Shown here: one piece after another, positions 7,222 through 11,353 of the stretch | How the letters are laid out: the number at the start of each line of letters is the position of its first letter | Position numbering within the stretch: position 1 is the stretch's first letter | DNA from: JBFWWW01 sp050245975 | GTDB lineage: Bacteria > Pseudomonadota > Alphaproteobacteria > Rhizobiales > Hyphomicrobiaceae | DNA: 11,353 nt | Assembly (NCBI GenBank): GCA_050245975.1 | Contig: JBFWWW010000131.1 | Location: 1 to 11,353, forward strand | Reading direction: 5' to 3' | Notes under the pieces: model-generated | What the model was told of the DNA's origin: nothing | Seen by the model: the letters and a program-made list of their open reading frames with translations, nothing else | Databases searched by the model: none | Position numbers and translations under genes: made by a program

Positions 7222-7479
7222 TCAGTCGTCCAGCTCCTTCTTGGTGAGCCTGAAAGACGTATCGAACTTGAGGTCATACTTGCGGCCATCGCTGCATCGT
7301 GCGTCATCGACCTCGAAATGGCCGTCGTCATCGAATTCCAGCTTCCCGCCGGAGCAGCCCTGTGCCGCAACCGCCGCCGCGAGCTTTGCGCCTTCCTCAT
7401 TGGTGACGGGGCGGTCTTTCGCCTGCGCCGGAGCACCAATCAAAAGAACCACGGCTGCCAGAGCGAACGATCGGTACAT
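7222..7479 (-). CDS. secreted small PepSY-like protein with two cysteines
   Basis: The 85-residue protein starts with a clear Sec signal peptide (MYRSFALAAVVLLIGAPAQA, cleavage after residue 20). The mature part of about 65 residues has a helix (EEGAKLAAAVAAQ) and then a beta-rich segment GKLEFDDDGHFEVDDARCSDGRKYDLKFD, written here in parts: GCSGGKLEFDDDGHFEVDD and ARCSDGRKYDLKFD. This resembles single-repeat PepSY-like periplasmic proteins. Cys42 and Cys62 could form a disulfide. A GAGGACG ribosome site stands upstream of the ATG at 7479. Its first 40 nt overlap the end of the long methyltransferase frame, and the DUF488 gene follows 30 nt later. The function is unknown; protease inhibition or metal binding has been proposed for related domains. 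Confidence 0.78.
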   Translation of the reverse strand: MYRSFALAAVVLLIGAPAQAKDRPVTNEEGAKLAAAVAAQGCSGGKLEFDDDGHFEVDDARCSDGRKYDLKFDTSFRLTKKELDD

Positions 7480-8474
7480 GGTGGCGTCCTCGAGGTTGCG
7501 TAAGTCGGGCTCATATAGGAGCCGGCGTCGGCATGATCCCTAAAGTCGTGATGCCCCGTGGCAGTTCCATTTGCCGGGCCCTGCGTGGCGCATCGGTTCT
7601 GCGAGAGCCCGGCGCGACAGAGTGTATCGTCGTCCTCAGCTGTTGCACAACCCGCTCCGAACCGGGCCGCCGAACCGGAGACTTGGCCGCATGACGCCGC
7701 GTCGGGACGGTCGACGCGCGAGTGGTCCTTGTTGCCCATTTCGCATCGAACGATGCGATAGCCCAGATCCAGCGCATCCAGCGACAAGAGATGGCGGTTG
7801 CGCTCGGTCCAGCGTCCGCTCGCAAGGTCAGCGCGCAGGCGTGTCAGGCCGACTTCGGCATCGATGCGGGCGAAGCTGGACATGGCATTGCGTACGCGGG
7901 CATCGAGATATGCCTCCGGCCTGCGCCAATAGGCGCCGAGCATCCCGTCCGTGCAGTCGTGCGGAATGGGAACCGGCGCCATGTGTACCGGCCCGACAAG
8001 GTGTTCGAGCATGGCGGCGAGATGGGCGGCACCGGGAAAGATCTTCCGGTCGTCGGCCATGATCTCGGGGAAATACTCCGTCAGCCAAAAGGCTGCGGCG
8101 TCAGGCACCCAGGTCAGCAGAACGACGCGCTTGCGCGCCACGCGTGCCATCTCGCGCAAGCCGCGCTCCAGGTCCGTCCAGTGATGAGCGCTCAGAACCG
8201 CCATTGCCGCATCGACGGACGCCGTCTCCAGGGGCAGCGCCTCCGCCGAGCCTTGCAGGCAGGGTGCGGCGCCGGCGGGGCGTTGCCGGATCATCACGTC
8301 GGACGGCTCGACGGCGACCACGGTTCTGCCGGCCGGTTCGTAGGAGCCAGTGCCAGCGCCGACGTTGACCACGCTTGCGGCGTCTCCGAGCGCAGCGTTG
8401 ATTGCCGCTGCAATGCGGTGGTCCGGCCGGCGAAACTCCGCGTAGTTGCGCCCGATGCTGTCGTATAAAGCCAT
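7440..8474 (-). CDS. class I SAM-dependent methyltransferase with a C-terminal read-on tail
   Basis: Started at the ATG at 8472-8474 (MALYDSIGRNYAEFRRPD), this encodes 344 residues. The SAM-binding site is VVNVGAGTGSYEP (35-47), with the acidic ribose contact at VVAVEPSD (52-59), followed by SAEALPLETASVDAAMAVL and HHWTDLERGLREMARVARK. A later conserved block contains IPHDCTDGMLGAYWRRPEAYL. In relatives I remember, the protein ends just after LDALDLGYRIV, here at about 7749. This frame continues for about 102 more codons (7748-7440) of low-complexity, non-domain sequence and overlaps the next gene by 40 nt. This suggests loss of the native stop by frameshift or substitution. The substrate is unknown. 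The frame is open upstream to 8594, but that part overlaps purC and lacks similarity. The gene is divergent from purC. Confidence 0.85.
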   Translation of the reverse strand: MALYDSIGRNYAEFRRPDHRIAAAINAALGDAASVVNVGAGTGSYEPAGRTVVAVEPSDVMIRQRPAGAAPCLQGSAEALPLETASVDAAMAVLSAHHWTDLERGLREMARVARKRVVLLTWVPDAAAFWLTEYFPEIMADDRKIFPGAAHLAAMLEHLVGPVHMAPVPIPHDCTDGMLGAYWRRPEAYLDARVRNAMSSFARIDAEVGLTRLRADLASGRWTERNRHLLSLDALDLGYRIVRCEMGNKDHSRVDRPDAASCGQVSGSAARFGAGCATAEDDDTLCRAGLSQNRCATQGPANGTATGHHDFRDHADAGSYMSPTYATSRTPPCTDRSLWQPWFF

Positions 8475-8494
8475 GCACTTGGTTCTCCGTCCCG

Positions 8495-8511
8495 GCCCTT
8501 GTATCAAGGGC
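8495..8511. promoter_or_regulatory. perfect 7+3+7 palindrome in the methyltransferase/purC gap
   Basis: GCCCTTG-TAT-CAAGGGC is a perfect inverted repeat with a 3-nt centre, lying 21 nt upstream of the methyltransferase start and 58 nt from the purC start. It could be an operator for a dimeric repressor or a small hairpin in the methyltransferase leader. Which, if either, is inference. Confidence 0.45.
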
Positions 8512-8568
8512 GCCGTGGAGGCCTGAACCGGCCGCCACTCGACAGGCGGACCCGCAGGATAGACGGTG

Positions 8569-9510
8569 ATGGCAGTTCCGGAAATGGTGACCATGAAGGC
8601 AAGTCAGCTCCCGCTTCCCCGACTTGCTCAAGGCAAGGTGCGCGACATCTACGCCGTAGAGGCAGACCGCCTGCTGCTGGTCGCCACCGACCGCGTCAGC
8701 GCCTTCGATGTGGTGATGAACGAGGCGGTCCCGCTCAAGGGTCAGGTGCTGACGCAGATGAGTGCCTGGTGGTTCGGCCAGCTCGACGGGATCGTCGATC
8801 ACCACATGATCACGGCCGATACCGAGGAGATCATTCGTGCGGTGCCGGCGCTCGACCGGCACCGGGAAGACATCGCCGGTCGGGCCATGCTTTGCCGGAG
8901 GACTACGGTGTTCCCGGTCGAGTGCGTCGTGCGCGGCTATCTCTCCGGATCGGCATGGAAGGAGTACAAGGAGCTCGGTACCCTTGCCGGCGAACGGTTG
9001 CCGGAAGGACTGCTCGAATCCCAGATGCTGACGCCGTCTCTCTTCTCACCGGCAACGAAAGCCGAAACGGGGCACGACGAGAACATATCGGTTTCCCGCC
9101 TGCGGGCGCTCGTGGGCAAGGCGGCGGCCGCCGAGCTGGATCGGATGTCGCGCGCGGGCGACGAGCGCGGAGGCGGGCTCGCCCTGGGCCGGGGCCTCAG
9201 CATGGCCGCTACCCAGTTCGAGTTCGGTCGGGATGCGGCCGGCCGCATACTGCTGATCGACGAGGTGCTGACGCCCGACAGCTCCCGGTTCTGGTCGGCC
9301 GACGAGTACGCGCCAGGGCGCCCGCAGGCAAGCTTCGACAAACAGCCCCTGCGCGACTTCCTTGATGCCGAGAGGCGTGCCGGCCGCTGGAATGGCGAGG
9401 CGCCCGCTCCGCGTCTGCCGGCAGATCTCGTCGAAGCGACCAGCCGGCGTTATCAGGATGCGTTTCGACGGCTCACGGGCCTCCACCTGCCAGGCACAGC
9501 CGGGCATTGA
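8569..9510 (+). CDS. purC: phosphoribosylaminoimidazole-succinocarboxamide (SAICAR) synthetase, long form
   Basis: The 313-residue enzyme joins CAIR and aspartate using ATP to make SAICAR in purine synthesis, in the cytoplasm. Signatures in order: GKVRDIY (22-28), TDRVSAFD (40-47), VVRGYLSGSAW (120-130), ATKAETGHDENIS (162-174), DEVLTPDSSRFW (231-242) and SFDKQ (255-259). At about 310 residues it is of the long type (as in yeast Ade1), rather than the roughly 240-255-residue type usual for bacterial purC. AGGA at 8556-8559 precedes GTG 8566 and ATG 8569 at workable distances; ATGs at 8584 and 8593 are alternatives because the conserved part begins later. No other purine gene is adjacent, so it may be a second or transferred copy. 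It is divergent from the methyltransferase, and an intrinsic terminator lies downstream at 9726-9750. Confidence 0.95.
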   Translation: MAVPEMVTMKASQLPLPRLAQGKVRDIYAVEADRLLLVATDRVSAFDVVMNEAVPLKGQVLTQMSAWWFGQLDGIVDHHMITADTEEIIRAVPALDRHREDIAGRAMLCRRTTVFPVECVVRGYLSGSAWKEYKELGTLAGERLPEGLLESQMLTPSLFSPATKAETGHDENISVSRLRALVGKAAAAELDRMSRAGDERGGGLALGRGLSMAATQFEFGRDAAGRILLIDEVLTPDSSRFWSADEYAPGRPQASFDKQPLRDFLDAERRAGRWNGEAPAPRLPADLVEATSRRYQDAFRRLTGLHLPGTAGH

Positions 9511-9560
9511 GCGGCCGACGATCCGGCACGCCCTGACAGCAGCGCGGACGGGACAGGCAG

Positions 9561-9701
9561 ATGAAGGTGATCGGCATCCTGGCCGCCTCGCACATCCAGC
9601 CTGATCACGGCGCGCGGCTGCGTGTAGCCGGCGCGCACCATGTCGTGCAGTCGTTTGCGGATGCCGAGGCGGTCACGCAGCAGCTGTTGGCGGCGACTTG
9701 A
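9561..9701 (+). pseudogene. short fragment resembling the C-terminus of a HAD-family hydrolase
   Basis: This small frame (ATG 9561, TGA 9699-9701) encodes 46 residues: MKVIGILAASH, then a short linker, then LRVAGAHHVVQSFADAEAV and a final QQLL. The order KVIGI...L..AGAxxVVxSFAD..AV is what the end of HAD-IA phosphatases (phosphoglycolate phosphatase or beta-phosphoglucomutase type) looks like. The nucleophile and catalytic core are absent, and an in-frame TGA at 9534-9536 closes the frame upstream. It begins 50 nt after purC and lies before the shared terminator. It is most likely a remnant of a lost gene; a small expressed protein cannot be excluded. A weak ribosome site (GGACAGG) stands upstream. 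Confidence 0.45.
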
Positions 9702-9725
9702 GTGGCAGGTTGCTCGGGCGAGACA

Positions 9726-9750
9726 GCAGCCGTCGAGCGGCGCTTTTTTT
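9726..9750 (+). terminator. intrinsic terminator downstream of purC and the HAD fragment
   Basis: The hairpin pairs GC (9726-9727) plus GCCG (9729-9732) with CGGC (9738-9741) plus GC (9742-9743), with one bulged A at 9728 and a TCGAG loop. It is followed directly by seven T residues (9744-9750). This is a good rho-independent terminator for plus-strand transcription. The reverse orientation has no T-run in the right place, so it should not serve the convergent Rieske gene. Confidence 0.75.
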
Positions 9751-9756
9751 CCGCGG

Positions 9757-10320
9757 TTAGCCGATCCGGATCCTGGTGGCGGAAAGGAACTGATAAGGCG
9801 GCACGGTCAGATTACGCAGCGCAGGTCCGCTGCGAACCCGGCCCGACAGGTCGAACCGCGCCGCATGGCACGGACAGAACCAGCCTTCATCACTCGCCGC
9901 AGACGCTTCCGGCGGCGACGTCGACAGGCGGCACCCCATGTGAGTGCACAGGCCGACCACCACCAGCCAGGTCTCGTGCCCATCCACTGTGCGGTTGGCG
10001 TCGGTGGCCAGCGATGCCTTGGGAAGGGTCTCGTTGCGCGCGAACCGGTCGCGAAGGTCGCCGAGCGGCGTGCTGCGCGCGCGCCGCGTCTCTTCGGGTG
10101 TGCGGTTGCGGACGAAGATCGGCAAGCCTCTCCATTGCAGCGAAACCGTCTGCCCGGGCCTGATGGGCGCGAGGTCCAGGTCGACCGTTTCGGGCGGAGG
10201 TGAGGCCGGGTTGGGGTTCATCTGGTCGATGAGCGGCCATAGCGCCAGCACGGCTCCCACTCCGACGAACGCGCCGGCTGTGAGAACGATGAAATCCCTG
10301 CGGTTGCCGGTCTCCGCCAT
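9757..10320 (-). CDS. petA: Rieske [2Fe-2S] protein, ubiquinol-cytochrome c reductase iron-sulfur subunit type
   Basis: The 187-residue protein has an N-terminal twin-arginine-type anchor (NRRDFIVLTAGAFVGVG, hydrophobic to about residue 31), then a periplasmic Rieske fold. Box I is CTHMGC (Cys125, His127, Cys130) and box II is CPCHAARFD (Cys149, Cys151, His152). Cys125, His127, Cys149 and His152 would bind the cluster, and Cys130-Cys151 would form the disulfide. Canonical box II is CPCHGS; the Gly to Ala change and missing Ser should lower the redox potential, as known for the Ser and Tyr hydrogen bonds in bc1 Rieske proteins. The ATG at 10318-10320 follows an ideal GGGAGGT site, so the open extension to 10461 is rejected. 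Cytochrome b and c1 genes are not next to it. It lies 94 nt downstream of the DUF2306 gene on the same strand. Confidence 0.88.
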   Translation of the reverse strand: MAETGNRRDFIVLTAGAFVGVGAVLALWPLIDQMNPNPASPPPETVDLDLAPIRPGQTVSLQWRGLPIFVRNRTPEETRRARSTPLGDLRDRFARNETLPKASLATDANRTVDGHETWLVVVGLCTHMGCRLSTSPPEASAASDEGWFCPCHAARFDLSGRVRSGPALRNLTVPPYQFLSATRIRIG

Positions 10321-10323
10321 GTT

Positions 10324-10330
10324 ACCTCCC
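10324..10330 (-). promoter_or_regulatory. Shine-Dalgarno deciding the Rieske protein start
   Basis: GGGAGGT on the minus strand is placed just ahead of the ATG at 10318-10320. It selects this start over the longer open frame, whose extra 47 residues would destroy the twin-arginine leader position. Confidence 0.7.
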
Positions 10331-10414
10331 GAGGCAATGCTCTCCCGAGGCGTTCGCAGGGCAGCGTACAGTCTCGGGATCGCGGTCGGGCGATCCACGG
10401 TGTCACAGGCCGTG

Positions 10415-10837
10415 TCAGGAGCAGGTGCGGTGCGCCGCCGTCGTCCCGAACACGACGTCATGCATGATGCGGCCCGGGAGCAAGGTGAACAGGCCCGCGA
10501 CCATCAGCGCACCTGCGAACAGGAAGAGCATCGCCCGCCTGTGCCTGGCCACGCGGTGCCGGCGTGCATGCAGGACGGCCAGCGGCAGCACAGCCAGAGT
10601 GAAGAGCGACAGGCCGTGAATCGCGCTGAACGGCCCAAAGGTGCAGATCGTATGAATCCAGAACGAGGACACCGCAACGACGGTCATCGTCAGTGCCCAC
10701 ACCCAGCCGAGCGTCCGGTGCGGCAAGGTTCCTTTCGGCGCGGCGAGCTGAACGGCGCCGATGCCGAGCGCAATCATGGCGGCCGCCGCATGTATGACGA
10801 TCGTGGTGGGCGCATTGAGTAGCGGTGCGAGGGACAT
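10415..10837 (-). CDS. DUF2306 family four-helix membrane protein
   Basis: The 140-residue protein has four predicted membrane helices (about residues 12-32, 43-62, 72-91 and 101-120). It shows the family pattern GTLPHRTLGWVWALTM at the second helix, HTICTFGPFSAIHGLSLFTL between the second and third, HRRAMLFLFAGALMVAG at the fourth, and LPGRIMHDVVFG at the end. DUF2306 proteins are inner-membrane proteins of unknown function; conserved His residues have suggested haem or metal binding, but I cannot confirm it. The ATG at 10835-10837 follows GGAGAT, so it is preferred to a TTG at 10855. It stands between the Crp/Fnr-type regulator (72 nt upstream) and the Rieske gene, all on the minus strand. 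Confidence 0.85.
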   Translation of the reverse strand: MSLAPLLNAPTTIVIHAAAAMIALGIGAVQLAAPKGTLPHRTLGWVWALTMTVVAVSSFWIHTICTFGPFSAIHGLSLFTLAVLPLAVLHARRHRVARHRRAMLFLFAGALMVAGLFTLLPGRIMHDVVFGTTAAHRTCS

Positions 10838-10909
10838 CCAATCTCCGCGGCGCAACTTTATTCTGCCGCGATATTACTATGGAGTCCCCGGCCTGGGCGA
10901 GACCCTGCG

Positions 10910-11353
10910 CTATTCGCCGACGCGACGCGTGGCCGGATGCAGGCGCGCGCCATAGTCTTCGATGCCCGTATCCGGAATTCGCGTCACGCTCGACGGCTGG
11001 AACTGGGCAAGATGCTGCACGGCCTGCAGGTCGCGGAAGGTGACCTGGCGCTCGTGCAGCGCGACGAGCCCTTCCGAGCGCAACTGCGCGAACGTCCGAT
11101 TGAGGTGCGGTACGCTCAGGCCGAGCGCGTCGCTGATGACTTCCTGCGAGAAGGGCAGCTCGAACGCGGCCTTCGTTGCGCGGCCGATCGCCGCCAACCT
11201 GGAATGGATCTCGAGCAGGAAGCGCGCAAGACGCTCCTGCGAGGTGCGCCGTCCGATGTCGATGATGCGCTCGGCGTAGGTCGTGGCCTCCTGCACGGCG
11301 AGCCAGCTCAGGACAAGACCGAACTCGGGTCGCCGGTAGCAAAGCGCGACGTA
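10910..11353 (-). CDS. Crp/Fnr-family transcription regulator, N-terminus outside window
   Basis: The frame is open from the window edge to the stop at 10910, so the gene lacks its 5' part. About 147 residues are visible. They begin in the last part of the sensor domain and dimerisation helix (WLAVQEATTYAERIIDIGRR) and run into a winged helix-turn-helix of the Crp_2 type: LPFSQEVISDALGLSVPHLN, then RTFAQLRSEGLVALHERQVTF. A tail of about 45 residues (QFQPSSVTRIPDTGIEDYG and beyond) follows the wing. A GTG at 11294-11296 is internal and should not be used as start. The effector cannot be told, as the cyclic-nucleotide-like domain is not visible. It is upstream of DUF2306 on the same strand and could control it. 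Confidence 0.88.
   Translation of the reverse strand, partial: YVALCYRRPEFGLVLSWLAVQEATTYAERIIDIGRRTSQERLARFLLEIHSRLAAIGRATKAAFELPFSQEVISDALGLSVPHLNRTFAQLRSEGLVALHERQVTFRDLQAVQHLAQFQPSSVTRIPDTGIEDYGARLHPATRRVGE

Noticed and set aside
10458..11342. Minus-strand open frame of 294 codons across DUF2306 and the regulator
   Set aside because: Arg/Ala/Pro-rich shadow in another frame; the two underlying proteins have clear families.
1..11353. CRISPR array or insertion sequence with terminal inverted repeats
   Set aside because: No regularly spaced repeats of CRISPR length and no transposase or paired terminal repeats were seen.

Overview
The window looks like a piece of an alphaproteobacterial chromosome. 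Its GC content is high, with sampled lines near 75% in the right-hand genes. Its protein families (a class B DyP peroxidase, a methyltransferase of the MALYDxIGxxYA type, a Crp/Fnr regulator, a Rieske subunit with a twin-arginine leader, DUF2306) are common in Rhizobiales, Sphingomonadales and relatives. The genus cannot be fixed from the sequence alone.

Region 1 (1 to about 2614) is the end of an integrated element. It holds the 3' part of a DUF1772-like membrane protein, a DUF305 membrane protein with a His-rich N-terminus, and a P4-type tyrosine integrase on the minus strand. The segment between the integrase and the chromosome carries several short repeats. It ends in the 3' half of a tRNA-Pro(GGG) gene, from the anticodon loop to the encoded CCA. 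The 5' half of the tRNA is absent here, so this is best read as an attachment-site junction. The element then extends leftwards beyond the window, with an intact tRNA-Pro expected at its far end. Sampled sequence in the DUF305 gene is near 50% GC, well below the right side.

Region 2 (about 2615 to 6565) is host-like backbone. A class B dye-decolourising peroxidase (plus strand) runs tail to tail, with a 4-nt gap, into a large molybdopterin oxidoreductase of the nitrate reductase/formate dehydrogenase superfamily (minus strand). The oxidoreductase keeps a Cys molybdenum ligand but has only three of the four usual [4Fe-4S] cysteines. A small DUF2945 protein is divergent from it.

Region 3 (6619 to 9750) contains a minus-strand cluster: a methyltransferase whose reading frame runs on about 100 codons past its domain, a secreted PepSY-like small protein, and a DUF488 protein. 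Divergent from it is a long-form SAICAR synthetase (purC). It is followed by a 46-codon fragment resembling a HAD hydrolase C-terminus and by a clear intrinsic terminator. A perfect 7+3+7 palindrome lies in the methyltransferase/purC divergent gap.

Region 4 (9757 to 11353) is a minus-strand series: a 5'-truncated Crp/Fnr-type regulator, a four-helix DUF2306 protein and a Rieske iron-sulfur protein without adjacent cytochrome b or c1 genes. It suggests a small respiratory or redox module, but the link is inferred from order only.

I did not find a clear undescribed multi-gene system. The most useful points are the tRNA-Pro(GGG) integration junction with its repeats, the three-cysteine molybdoenzyme, and the stop-loss extension of the methyltransferase.
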